Assembly: GCF_004216905.1 (NCBI RefSeq) | Contig: NZ_SGXJ01000001.1 | Location: 1,240,001-1,304,000, forward strand | Length of the DNA: 64,000 bases | Direction of reading: 5' to 3' | From: Kribbella sp. VKM Ac-2569 | Lineage (GTDB): Bacteria; Actinomycetota; Actinomycetes; Propionibacteriales; Kribbellaceae | Shown: positions 1 through 8,108 of the stretch, piece by piece | Position numbering within the stretch: position 1 is the first letter of the stretch | Layout: the number at the start of each line of letters is the position of its first letter | Position numbers and translations under genes: made by a program | Notes under the pieces: generated by a model | What the model saw: only the letters and a program-made list of their open reading frames with translations | Database searches by the model: none | Told to the model about the DNA's origin: nothing

Positions 1-888
1 CACGTCAACCAGCGTCAGGATCTTCTCCAGTACGGCGTCGCGCGCCTCACCGGCCTGCTCGAGCCGCTTGCCGCGCTCCAGCCGGGTCTGTACGTCGGTC
101 TTCAGCTCGTCGGCGGTGTCGAACTCCGACGCGGTCTGCGCGAACTCGTCGTCGAACTCCGGGAGCTCCTGCTCCTTGACCGCGGTGACGGTCACCTCGA
201 CGTCGACGTCCTCGCCCTTCAGCGAGCCGCCCACGAGCTGGGTGACGAAGGTCTTCTTCTCGCCGGCGCTCAGGCCGAGGACAGCCTCGTCGAGGCCGTC
301 CAGCAGCTGACCGCTGCCGACCTGGTACGACAGGCCGGTGGCCTGCGCCTCCTCGACCTTCTCGCCGTCCTTGCTGGCCGACAGGTCGAGGGTGATGAAG
401 TCGTTGTCGCCGACCGCGCGCTCGACCGGGTTCAGCGAGCCGAACCGCTGGCGCAGCGACTCGATCTGCTCGTTCACCTCGTCGTCGGAGATCGCGATGT
501 CCTCGACCTCGGCCTCCAGGCCCTCCAGGTCCGGCAGGGTGATCTCCGGGCGGACCTCGACCTCGGCGGAGAACTGCAGGCTCTCCTTGTCGTTGAACTC
601 GGTCACGTCGACCTCGGGCCGGCCGATCGCCTTGACCTGGTTGTCGCTGACCGCCTGCGAGTACAGCTTCGGGAGGGCGTCGTTGATCGCCTCCTCGAGC
701 ACCGGACCGCGGCCGACGCGCTGGTCGATGACCTGCGGCGGGATCTTGCCCTTGCGGAAGCCCGGCACCACGATCTGCTGGCCGATGCTCTTGTACGCCG
801 CGTCGAGGCTCGGCTTGAGTTCCTCGAACGGCACCTCGACGATGAGCTTGACCTTGGTCGGGCTCAAGGACTCGACGGTGCTCTTCAC
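1..888 (-). CDS. tig: Trigger factor, 3' end cut by window edge
   Basis: Ribosome-associated chaperone and peptidyl-prolyl isomerase that meets nascent chains at the exit tunnel. The reverse strand reads from a GTG at 888 (start VKSTVESLSPTKVKL) behind an AAGGAG site. It contains the trigger-factor ribosome-binding signature GFRKGKIPP near residue 45, then the FKBP-like domain and the start of the C-terminal chaperone arms. The frame stays open to base 1, so about 296 residues are present and the C-terminus lies outside. No start or frame problems are visible. The tRNA-Pro gene lies immediately upstream on the same strand, an arrangement common in actinobacteria. Confidence 0.96.
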   Translation of the reverse strand, partial: MKSTVESLSPTKVKLIVEVPFEELKPSLDAAYKSIGQQIVVPGFRKGKIPPQVIDQRVGRGPVLEEAINDALPKLYSQAVSDNQVKAIGRPEVDVTEFNDKESLQFSAEVEVRPEITLPDLEGLEAEVEDIAISDDEVNEQIESLRQRFGSLNPVERAVGDNDFITLDLSASKDGEKVEEAQATGLSYQVGSGQLLDGLDEAVLGLSAGEKKTFVTQLVGGSLKGEDVDVEVTVTAVKEQELPEFDDEFAQTASEFDTADELKTDVQTRLERGKRLEQAGEARDAVLEKILTLVDV

Positions 889-966
889 GGTGGCGGTTCT
901 CCTTGATTCGGTGACATTCACAGCACGCGCGACACCCCGCGCTGCAGCGGTGCTACAGGGGGTTTG

Positions 967-1039
967 TCGGGGCGACAGGACTCGAACCTGCGGTCTCCTG
1001 CTCCCAAAGCAGGCGCGCTAGCCACTACGCTACGCCCCG
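967..1039 (-). tRNA. tRNA-Pro (UGG)
   Basis: The reverse strand folds as a tRNA. The acceptor stem pairs CGGGGCG with CGCCCCG followed by discriminator A. The anticodon stem CCTGC/GCAGG encloses the loop TTTGGGA, giving anticodon UGG, and the T arm has the usual GGTTCGAGTCC. The gene is 73 nt and CCA is not encoded. The 5' CGGGG start is typical of bacterial proline tRNAs. Confidence 0.95.
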
Positions 1040-1146
1040 CAGTGACCGGTCGAGTGTAGTCGACCGGAACCAGTGCTCGCGCCACCGGGGTCCCAGCACC
1101 ACGGTTTTGAGTCCGACCCACCTCATGTGGAATCATGTCCAAGCAC

Positions 1147-1217
1147 GCGGGTGTAGCTCAATGGTAGAGCCCCAGTCTTCCAAACTGACTACGCGAGTTC
1201 GATTCTCGTCACCCGCT
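1147..1217 (+). tRNA. tRNA-Gly (UCC)
   Basis: The acceptor stem GCGGGTG pairs with CACCCGC followed by discriminator T. The D arm is GTAGCTCAATGGTAGAGC, the anticodon loop CTTCCAA gives UCC, and the T arm is GAGTTCGATTCTC. It is 71 nt without encoded CCA. The outermost anticodon-stem pair (position 27-43) looks mismatched, which does not affect the assignment. It is followed directly by a strong hairpin. Confidence 0.95.
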
Positions 1218-1223
1218 CGGGCG

Positions 1224-1269
1224 AGAGGGCGAGGTGTGCCTGCGGAAAGCGCAGGCTTCCTCGCCCTCT
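1224..1269 (+). terminator. Nested hairpin terminator after tRNA-Gly
   Basis: An 11-bp perfect stem AGAGGGCGAGG/CCTCGCCCTCT (1224-1234 with 1259-1269) encloses a second 7-bp stem GCCTGCG/CGCAGGC (1238-1244 with 1250-1256). It starts seven bases after the tRNA and runs into TTCT. This is a likely intrinsic terminator for the tRNA; an actinobacterial hairpin needs no long U tract. Confidence 0.75.
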
Positions 1270-1329
1270 TCTGTTGTGCGCCTTCGCTTCGCTCGGCGCG
1301 GGCGGGGGCTTCGCCACCCGCACCCCCTG

Positions 1330-1425
1330 GCGTGGGTCGGGTTGGGTGCGTCGGCCCCGGGGCGTGGGTCGGGTTGGGTGCGTGGGCCGGGTGTGGGTTG
1401 GGTTGGGTGGGGGCTCAGGGGAAGG
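1330..1425. repeat. G-run direct repeats downstream of the NOS gene
   Basis: The block GCGTGGGTCGGGTTGGGTGC occurs twice (near 1332 and 1363), followed by a degenerate third copy GTGTGGGTTGGGTTGGGTGG. Runs of three or more G at short spacing on the top strand could form G-quadruplexes. It lies at and just beyond the stop of the nitric oxide synthase gene, so it would be C-rich in that transcript. It could act in termination or be a simple slippage repeat. Confidence 0.6.
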
Positions 1426-2956
1426 CTGGGGGGCCTCCTCTTAGGGCTCGGCAGGTGGCTTCTGGGTCGTTGACGAAGTTCGGGACCTGGTTGTCTGTCT
1501 CGTAGTAGCGGTGGAAGACCGGGGTCTGGGAGCCGGACATCGGCGGGACGATCCAGCTCCAGTCGGCGGGGCAGCCGCGGCCGGCGCGCTCCTCCTTCTC
1601 CAGGTGGATGAGGAACCTGCGGGACTCGGTGTGGTGGTCGGTGACCGTCACGCCGTTGGTGTGGAACGAGTGCAGGACCGCCCGGTTGATCTCGACCAGG
1701 GCCTGGTCCCGCCACAGGGTCGCCTCGTGCGAGGTATCGAGGCCCATCCGCGCCGCGACCTCCGGGACCAGGTCGTAGCGGTCGCTGTCGCCTAGGTTGC
1801 GAGCCCCGATCTCTGTGCCCATGTACCAGCCGTTGAAGGGCGCGGCCGGGTAGGAGACACCGCCGATCACGAGGCGGTTGTTGCTGATCACCGGGACCGC
1901 GTGCCACCGGAGTTCCAGGTCCGCGAACCACTTCAGCTCGGGGTGCTCGAGTGGGACCTCGTGGACCGCTTGCCCGGGCAGCTGGAACATCCGCGGCCCT
2001 TCCTCGACGGTCTCCACGACAAGTGGGAGTACGTCGAAGGCTCCTTGTCGCTCGGGCGGTCGCCAACCACGCTGGATCAGTTTGCTCGTGAACGCGCGGT
2101 AGCGGGGATCCCCCAGCGCGCGACCGTCCGGTTGCTCGTACCCGGCGTACCGGATGAGCTGCTCGTTCCAGATCCTGGGAGCTGGGCGGGACGGCGTCTC
2201 GGGAGCGAAGACGCTGATCATCGGCCGGATCTTGCCGCCGTTGTGCGCCGTACTGAGATGCTCGAAGCAGTGCGCGGCGACGCTGCTTGCGTCGGACACC
2301 GTTCTCAGATCGCGCACCTGCAGGCTGCGCCAGTACAGGCGGCCGATGCAGCGTTTGTTGTTGCGCCAGGCGACGCGGGCACCGAAGACCAACTCCTCGG
2401 CGGTGTGCCAGTAGGTGCCGGTCGTGTCGATCTCGCGCATCACCTCGGCCATCCGGGGCTCCAGCGGCCCCACGTGTGGGTCCTCGCCGTAGAAGAGCTC
2501 GAGGAACTCCTTCGCCGCGGCACGCACCGTCTCGACATCGAGATCCGGCTCGGACCGGCTCACTGGCGGGTGACCAGGCACTGGCGGGTGACCGGGCACC
2601 GGCGGGACCGTCACGGGCCGTCGTGACGCCGTACGTCGGGCACGTCGGGCGGTGCCCCACCGCGCGCCGGCGACCTGGAGCAGCTGCTCCGCGCCGCCGA
2701 CCGCGACGACATGGCGGACGCAGATTCCCACGGCGAGTAGGAGACCTGCCAGGCTGAGCGCGATCGCAACTTGGGTCGGGACGCCGATCGGCGCCCACCG
2801 GCCGAGTTCGAGCGCGCCGAGGGCGGCGCCTGCCACGGCCAGTCCGAGGACTGCGAGTGGCAGAGCCAGGGGCCGGCGGCCTCGTGCCGCCCGCCGGCTT
2901 GTCGGGGCTTCCGCGCGGTGATCCTCCGTCCGGGCGGGGTTCGGAAGAGTTCGCAC
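1415..2956 (-). CDS. nos: Nitric oxide synthase oxygenase with N-terminal membrane anchor
   Basis: Haem and pterin enzyme that oxidises arginine to citrulline and nitric oxide. Residues about 137-513 form a complete bacterial-length NOS oxygenase domain. The haem-ligating cysteine lies in WRNNKRCIGR (Cys203), and the active-site segment FNGWYMGTEIGARN contains the substrate-binding glutamate. There is no reductase domain, as usual in bacteria. The unusual part is the first 136 residues: a basic leader, two predicted membrane helices (about 29-51 and 62-85) and a proline-rich linker with a PPVPGH repeat. The gene starts three bases after the DivIVA-like gene and is last in an operon headed by a flavohemoglobin, which could supply electrons or remove NO. 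An internal start giving a soluble enzyme cannot be excluded. Confidence 0.93.
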   Translation of the reverse strand: MRTLPNPARTEDHRAEAPTSRRAARGRRPLALPLAVLGLAVAGAALGALELGRWAPIGVPTQVAIALSLAGLLLAVGICVRHVVAVGGAEQLLQVAGARWGTARRARRTASRRPVTVPPVPGHPPVPGHPPVSRSEPDLDVETVRAAAKEFLELFYGEDPHVGPLEPRMAEVMREIDTTGTYWHTAEELVFGARVAWRNNKRCIGRLYWRSLQVRDLRTVSDASSVAAHCFEHLSTAHNGGKIRPMISVFAPETPSRPAPRIWNEQLIRYAGYEQPDGRALGDPRYRAFTSKLIQRGWRPPERQGAFDVLPLVVETVEEGPRMFQLPGQAVHEVPLEHPELKWFADLELRWHAVPVISNNRLVIGGVSYPAAPFNGWYMGTEIGARNLGDSDRYDLVPEVAARMGLDTSHEATLWRDQALVEINRAVLHSFHTNGVTVTDHHTESRRFLIHLEKEERAGRGCPADWSWIVPPMSGSQTPVFHRYYETDNQVPNFVNDPEATCRALRGGPPAFP

Positions 2957-2959
2957 GGG

Positions 2960-3637
2960 TCAGTCCGAGCCTGGAGACCTCGGACCGCTACCGTTCGGGC
3001 CCCCGTGCCCGTTACTGTTCGGATGCCCGTTTCCACGCCCGTTCTGGAGGCGGACCTGCCAGTCGCTCAGGTCGTCGAACCAGGCATCCTTCTGGCGGGG
3101 CGCCTGCTCGCCGGACTGGCCCGAGCTCCCGAGCCGCTCGACCTCGGTCGAGAACGAGTCCACGATCGACTGCATCCGGGTCTGCGCGTTCTGTGCGTAC
3201 GAACGGACCTGCTGTCCGGCCGTGTCCATGGCCTCCTCGACGATCCGGCGCTCGTGTGCGCGCGCCTGGCCGATCCGCTCGCGGGTGTCGCGGCTGACGT
3301 CCTCGACCATCTCCTCGGCGACCAGTTGTGCCTGGCTGAACAGCTGAACGATCTGCTCGTTCACGCGCTCGCCGACCTGCTCGTACTCGTCCAGCTCCCC
3401 TTGCACACGCTTCACTTCCGCCCGGGTCCGCCGCAGCTCCGCCTGGAGCCGTTCGTTCTCGGCGCGGCACTCGCTGACCTCTCTCGCGGTCGCGTGCACC
3501 TGGTCGGCGAGCAGGTCGATGTACCCGTACACCTGGTCCGAATCGAGGCCCCGGAGCCTACGCCGGAACGTTTCGCCCCGGATCGCATCGGGGGTCTGGT
3601 AGTGCGGAGAGCCGTGGCGGTGCTTTCCGTTGGTCAC
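2960..3637 (-). CDS. DivIVA-domain coiled-coil protein in NO operon
   Basis: A 225-residue protein. Residues about 20-45 (GETFRRRLRGLDSDQVYGYI) match the N-terminal DivIVA/Wag31 lipid-binding motif. A long charged heptad-rich coiled coil follows to about residue 170, then a glycine- and asparagine-rich tail. DivIVA proteins gather at curved or polar membrane and recruit partners. The ATG overlaps the end of the flavohemoglobin gene by four bases, and the NOS start follows its stop, so all three are probably translated together. Inference: it may place the membrane NOS and the reductase at one membrane site. It is too short and too diverged to be the main cell-growth DivIVA. Confidence 0.85.
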   Translation of the reverse strand: MTNGKHRHGSPHYQTPDAIRGETFRRRLRGLDSDQVYGYIDLLADQVHATAREVSECRAENERLQAELRRTRAEVKRVQGELDEYEQVGERVNEQIVQLFSQAQLVAEEMVEDVSRDTRERIGQARAHERRIVEEAMDTAGQQVRSYAQNAQTRMQSIVDSFSTEVERLGSSGQSGEQAPRQKDAWFDDLSDWQVRLQNGRGNGHPNSNGHGGPNGSGPRSPGSD

Positions 3638-4809
3638 TGGTTGTCTCCTGACCTGGTGAGCGCTGGCGTGCCCGTGTGCTCATCCACGGGCGCGTAGTAG
3701 AAGTGCTCGTACTTGATGTGCTCGGGGTCCATGCCGGCGCCTGCCAGTCGCTCCAGCGTGTGCGCGACCATCTGCGGGCCGCCGCACACCATCGCGGTCC
3801 GCCCGTACAGGTCCTGCCGGGCCGCGACCATGCCGACCTTCCCGCGCGTTCCGGGATAGGACGCGTCGTCGGACACAACTTCGGTGTAGTCGAACCAGGG
3901 CCGCTTCTGCGCCATTTCACGCAACTGCGGCCGGTCGTAGAGGTGCCAGGGCATCCGGACCCCGTGGAGCAGATGGACCCGTGGGGCGGTGCGCGACCGT
4001 TCCCACTCGTTGTCGATCTGTTCGAGCACCGCGAGCAGCGGGGCGAGACCGGTTCCGCCGGCGACCATCAGCACGTCCCGTACGTCGCCTGCGCGCCGGG
4101 TCAGCCGTTCGCCGACCGGGGCGCCCAGCTTCACGGCGTCGCCGACCTTCAGCGACCGCACCACGGCCGGGCTCACCTGGCCGCCGTCGATCTGCTGCAC
4201 GTGCAGGTCGATCGAGCCGTCCCGGCGCGGGGCGTTGGCCGGACTGAAGTACCGCCACAACCGGGGCCGTTGCGGGATCTCCATGGAGACCGACTGGCCC
4301 GGGAGGAACTGGAACTCGCGCCGCGGCCGGATCGTCAGCAGCGTGAGGTCCATGGTCCGCCGTTCGACCGCGACCACGTCGGCGTCCCACCAGTCAGGGG
4401 TGGACTCCGAGGAGGTCTCCGCCGCCTCGACCATCATCCGCGCGATCACCTGGTAGGCCGCCGTCCAGTGGCCGGCGAGCTCCTCGTCCCAATCGGGCCC
4501 GAGGAAGTGCTTCAGGGTCGCGCACAACGAGGCTCCGACCGCGTCGTAGTGCTCCGCGAGTACGGCGTACTTGCGATGATCGCGTCCGAGATGCTGCAGG
4601 TACGCGGCATCGTTCTCGATCTGATCGGCATGGCTGACGATCCGGCCGAGGGCGCCGACGAACTTGTCCCGCTGGTTCGACATGTTGAGCGGGAACATAG
4701 GCCGCACCTCGGGATAGGACACGAACAAATGCGAGTAGAAGTACAGCGGTACCTGTTCTCCGTGCTCTGTCACCCGGTCCCAGCTGCGCTGGAGGGCGTT
4801 GGCATCCAT
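3634..4809 (-). CDS. hmp: Flavohemoglobin (globin plus FAD/NAD reductase)
   Basis: A 391-residue protein of normal flavohemoglobin length. An N-terminal globin carries the B10 tyrosine in FYSHLF (Tyr25) and a proximal histidine in GRDHRKY (His78). An FAD-binding barrel follows with RYFS (186-189), then an NAD(P)-binding domain with GGTGLAP (251-257) and a C-terminal CGGP. The family oxidises NO to nitrate with NAD(P)H. Being first in an operon with nitric oxide synthase suggests either protection of the producer or reduction of the NOS haem. The first of two close ATGs (4809) is used; no strong Shine-Dalgarno site is visible, so another start or leaderless initiation is possible. Confidence 0.93.
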   Translation of the reverse strand: MDANALQRSWDRVTEHGEQVPLYFYSHLFVSYPEVRPMFPLNMSNQRDKFVGALGRIVSHADQIENDAAYLQHLGRDHRKYAVLAEHYDAVGASLCATLKHFLGPDWDEELAGHWTAAYQVIARMMVEAAETSSESTPDWWDADVVAVERRTMDLTLLTIRPRREFQFLPGQSVSMEIPQRPRLWRYFSPANAPRRDGSIDLHVQQIDGGQVSPAVVRSLKVGDAVKLGAPVGERLTRRAGDVRDVLMVAGGTGLAPLLAVLEQIDNEWERSRTAPRVHLLHGVRMPWHLYDRPQLREMAQKRPWFDYTEVVSDDASYPGTRGKVGMVAARQDLYGRTAMVCGGPQMVAHTLERLAGAGMDPEHIKYEHFYYAPVDEHTGTPALTRSGDNQ

Positions 4810-4890
4810 AAGGGTTCGCTATCCGGCTCGAGAAGGCAGCTCCTCGAGTGATGCGGTCGGCCCGTCAGTGGGCACCAGGTATTGCCGATC

Positions 4891-4909
4891 GTCGGCCGAG
4901 TCGGCCGAC
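4891..4909. promoter_or_regulatory. Inverted repeat upstream of NO operon
   Basis: A perfect 9-bp inverted repeat with one central base, GTCGGCCGA-g-TCGGCCGAC, lies about 80-100 bp upstream of the flavohemoglobin start. A second element, two CTCGAG hexamers at 4827-4832 and 4843-4848, lies nearer the start. Either could be an operator for the operon. The sequences do not obviously match the NsrR sites I know, so the regulator is unknown. Confidence 0.4.
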
Positions 4910-5039
4910 GGACACTGCGTTGACAAGGGTTCCCTCCCAGTCCAGTCCCCGAGTCGGTCCTTCGTGGTGTCTCCCGCCCGCAACCTACCCGCGGCCAACG
5001 GCTTGAAACCGCGAACCGGACTGAGACGTGCCGAAATTC

Positions 5040-6905
5040 CTACGGGGCCCGGAGAAAGGCGATGCCGTCGATGGCGGCGGGTGCCGTCGAGGTGGAGATG
5101 ATCTTGAGAGGCCCTGTACGGAAAGGGGTTGCAGGGAGGTAGGTGACGACGCGACTGGTGGTGGCTGCGGCCAGAGAGACCGTGCCGATCTTGATGTTCG
5201 CGTGGTAGATGTCCACGCGGCCTTGGCCCGGGCCGTGAATCGCTACCAAGGCAATGCGCAGGCCGGCTTCGGTGGCCTTGGTCAGGTAGGCGCCGTTCGC
5301 CTTGAGGATGGTCGTGGTGCCTTGGAACGCCAGCGTGCTGGTGGAACGCGTGACAGTGCCGGCGGAGGTCAGGGCGCGGTCGTCCTCTGGCGCTACCGAG
5401 CAGATCGGTGCGGACCAGGCGGAGAGGTTCCCCAGGTAGTCGCGGGCGCGCACCATGAAGCACTCGTCCCAGCCGAGTCGCGGCGACCAGGTGATCCCGG
5501 TGATGCGCGTGTTCTGCCAGACAGCGGGGTAGATCCACTTGCCCAGCGCGGCACCCGGTGCGGCCACCTTGTAGACGACGTCGTACGACGCGATGTCGGT
5601 GTCGTCCTTGTAGGCCCAGCGCACTGTCGCGGACCCGCTCAGCTGCACGCGGTCCCCGATTCGCCACGTGACCAGCGACGGCGCCGTACCGTCCACTTCA
5701 CTGCAGTACGACGTACTCCAGGCACTCAGGTTGCCGGCGTAGTCGCGTGCACGCACCTGCCAGCACGTGTCAGTGCCGATCGGTGCGCTCAGACTCGCCC
5801 CGGTGGTCTTGAGCCCCTGCCACGCGGGCACCTGGTTCCAGGCGCCGTACGGCGAGGTGCGGTTCGGGCGCTGCTGAATTCGCAGGTCGTAGCTGTCCAC
5901 ACCGGTCGCAGGCGAGTTCGGGTCCTGCGGATCGTCGTACGCCCACTCGAAGGACAGGCTGGTGTTGTCGCGGACTCGATCGCCTGCGGATGCACTGGTC
6001 AGTACGGGCGCGACGGTGTCCGGGTGCTGCTGCGGGTCGGCGGTCAGCCAGGACAGGGTGATCACGCGGGGCTTGCTGGTCGCGTCGGCGTACACGATCT
6101 TCGCGAGACCGGAGCCGTCTGCGCGGAAGCTGGGGGTGGTGGTGCGGATCGGCCCGTAGCGCCGCTGTCCCAGTGCCGGGTCGTTGAGGTCGGTGACCAG
6201 CAGGTCGGAGCCGGACGCCTGCACGGTGAATCCGTTGCCCAGCTGGGAGTCCGCGGCCACAGTCAGATTCCGCGGCGGCTGCGGCCCGCTGACGTCTACA
6301 ACCTGATTGCAGCCGCTCAACACCGCCCAGCGGCCGTTGACGTCGTCTGGGCCGACGGTGCACGCGCTGGCGACCAGCACGGTCTTCACGACACCGGTAG
6401 CCAGGTTCTTACCGTCCAGGTGACCCGGCTCGGTCACCTTCCACACCGTATCGCCGGACATGGCGAACGGCGGGGCGACGTCGGCCAGTTTGGTCTTGCT
6501 GGCGACGTTGTACACCTCTGCGGTCGCAGCAGCCGGTGCACGATGCGAGACGAGCTTGCCGCCCTTCCCGAGCACCACGTCGTCCGCGGCGGGGAACGTG
6601 AGGCCACCGACCTTCGCAGTACCGCCGTCGAACGTCAGTAGCGCAGCTCCCTCGACCTGCAGCGGCTTGCCGTCGTTCGAGCCTCCAGAGGCTGTCCACG
6701 TGGTCCCGTTGTTACTCGTCTCGTAGACAGGGTTCGAAACGACCACGCGGGCGCCCGACATACCGACATCCACCGCCGTACGCCCGGGAACGAGGACACC
6801 CTCCCCCAGGTGCTGCGGTGGATCGGCAGCCATCACCTGCGACGCCGTCAACGGCAGCAGTACGACGGCACACACCACGGCCGCCTTGACACGTAAGCCC
6901 AGCAC
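5040..6905 (-). CDS. Secreted protein with two fibronectin-like repeats
   Basis: An unrecognised 621-residue exported protein. The GTG at 6905 follows a GGGGGG tract and opens a signal peptide with a hydrophobic core (AAVVCAVVLLPLTASQVMA) and a cleavage-like AMA-A. About 250 residues of beta-rich sequence follow, possibly a propeller. Two homologous beta-sandwich units come next, each ending in C-x-VRARDY-x-GNLSAWS-x-x-C (CWQVRARDYAGNLSAWS and CFMVRARDYLGNLSAWS), then a beta-rich tail ending FLRAP. The paired cysteines fit an extracytoplasmic protein. Codon 4 is TTA (6894-6896), a rare leucine codon in such genomes that in Streptomyces brings control by bldA. It diverges from the MoxR gene. 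No enzymatic motif was seen. Confidence 0.8.
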   Translation of the reverse strand: MLGLRVKAAVVCAVVLLPLTASQVMAADPPQHLGEGVLVPGRTAVDVGMSGARVVVSNPVYETSNNGTTWTASGGSNDGKPLQVEGAALLTFDGGTAKVGGLTFPAADDVVLGKGGKLVSHRAPAAATAEVYNVASKTKLADVAPPFAMSGDTVWKVTEPGHLDGKNLATGVVKTVLVASACTVGPDDVNGRWAVLSGCNQVVDVSGPQPPRNLTVAADSQLGNGFTVQASGSDLLVTDLNDPALGQRRYGPIRTTTPSFRADGSGLAKIVYADATSKPRVITLSWLTADPQQHPDTVAPVLTSASAGDRVRDNTSLSFEWAYDDPQDPNSPATGVDSYDLRIQQRPNRTSPYGAWNQVPAWQGLKTTGASLSAPIGTDTCWQVRARDYAGNLSAWSTSYCSEVDGTAPSLVTWRIGDRVQLSGSATVRWAYKDDTDIASYDVVYKVAAPGAALGKWIYPAVWQNTRITGITWSPRLGWDECFMVRARDYLGNLSAWSAPICSVAPEDDRALTSAGTVTRSTSTLAFQGTTTILKANGAYLTKATEAGLRIALVAIHGPGQGRVDIYHANIKIGTVSLAAATTSRVVTYLPATPFRTGPLKIISTSTAPAAIDGIAFLRAP

Positions 6906-7046
6906 GAGAGACCCCCCCAGTACTCCGATGACCTCGCGCCGCACCCTAGTCAGTAACCACCAGTAACGGAAGCCACGTGGAAAACCGGGTGACACACCGT
7001 GACCTCGAGAGGATCCTGAAGGGCTGACCAGCGACGAAAGGGACTG

Positions 7047-8108
7047 ATGCAAGCGGGAATCACGGTATCGGCAGCCGAACTGCCCGAAGTACTGCTGCAC
7101 GTGGCAGTGGTACGCCCGGTCTTCCTCTGGGGCGCACCGGGGATCGGGAAGAGCAGCCTGGTACGGGCGTTCGCGGAATCGCTCGGTCTGGAGTGCGTCA
7201 CGCTCCTGGGCACGCAGCTCGCGCCGGAGGACCTCATCGGCGTACCGCAGATCGTCGACGGCCGCAGCCGGTTCGCACCACCCGTCGCGATCGCCCGCGA
7301 CGAGCCGTACTGCCTGTTCCTCGACGAACTGAACGCCTCCTCGGCCGAGGTGCAGAAGGCGTTCTACTCGCTCATCCTGGACCGCCGCATCGGTGAGTAC
7401 GAGCTGCCGGAGGGGTCCGTAGTGATCGGCGCCGGCAACCGGGCCACCGACAATGCCCTGGCCCGTCCGATGGCGAGCGCCCTGGTGAACCGGCTCGTGC
7501 ACATCCACCTCCGCGCGTCCGCGACCGACTGGCTGCAGTGGGCCGGTACGGCGGGCATCCACCCATGGGTCCTCGACTACCTGCGCAACCGTCCCGACCA
7601 CCTCTGGACCGCGCCTCCGAAGACCGAGGAGCCGTTCTCGACGCCGCGCAGCTGGCACATGCTGTCGGACGCCCTGCACTCGTACGGCGACGACGTGTCC
7701 GACGAGACGCTCCGGGTCCTTGCCTTCGGCACCTTGTCCGCGGCGCACGCGTCGGCGTTCCGCGCGTATGTGAAGACCGTCCGGCACGCGTTCGGGCTGG
7801 ACGCCGTACTGAAGGGTGAGACCGGCTGGCCGTCCGCACCGGAGGACCGGGACCTGCTGTACTTCCTGGCCGAGACGTTCCGTGCCCGGCTGATCAAGGA
7901 GCTGGCCGCTGACAAGGCGTCGGCGAGCCCTGCCGCTCGTCAGCTCGCGCACCGCGGCAAGGCGCTGCTGGTCGAGCTGGCGGAGATCTCGCTCGAGGTG
8001 GCGCAGGTGGTGATCGCAGCCGACGACGACGGCCGCCCGGTGCTCCCGACCTGGTTCCTGGTCGAAGTCAGCCGCGACCTGCCGCGGCTGGTGGCGGCAC
8101 GTGCCTAA
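7047..8108 (+). CDS. MoxR-type AAA+ ATPase
   Basis: A 353-residue AAA+ protein. Walker A is GAPGIGKS (29-36), Walker B is CLFLDELN (89-96), and the sensor-like stretch VIGAGNRATDN follows. MoxR ATPases work with a von Willebrand A (VWA) partner as chaperones that assemble or activate metalloenzymes. Here the partner is encoded directly downstream and overlaps by eight bases. The start at 7047 has a modest GAAAGGG site. The specific client is unknown. Confidence 0.9.
   Translation: MQAGITVSAAELPEVLLHVAVVRPVFLWGAPGIGKSSLVRAFAESLGLECVTLLGTQLAPEDLIGVPQIVDGRSRFAPPVAIARDEPYCLFLDELNASSAEVQKAFYSLILDRRIGEYELPEGSVVIGAGNRATDNALARPMASALVNRLVHIHLRASATDWLQWAGTAGIHPWVLDYLRNRPDHLWTAPPKTEEPFSTPRSWHMLSDALHSYGDDVSDETLRVLAFGTLSAAHASAFRAYVKTVRHAFGLDAVLKGETGWPSAPEDRDLLYFLAETFRARLIKELAADKASASPAARQLAHRGKALLVELAEISLEVAQVVIAADDDGRPVLPTWFLVEVSRDLPRLVAARA

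Noticed and set aside
338..1021. Long forward open frame opposite trigger factor
   Set aside because: It is antisense to the well-supported tig gene and its translation is serine/arginine-rich, as expected for the complement of GC-rich coding sequence.
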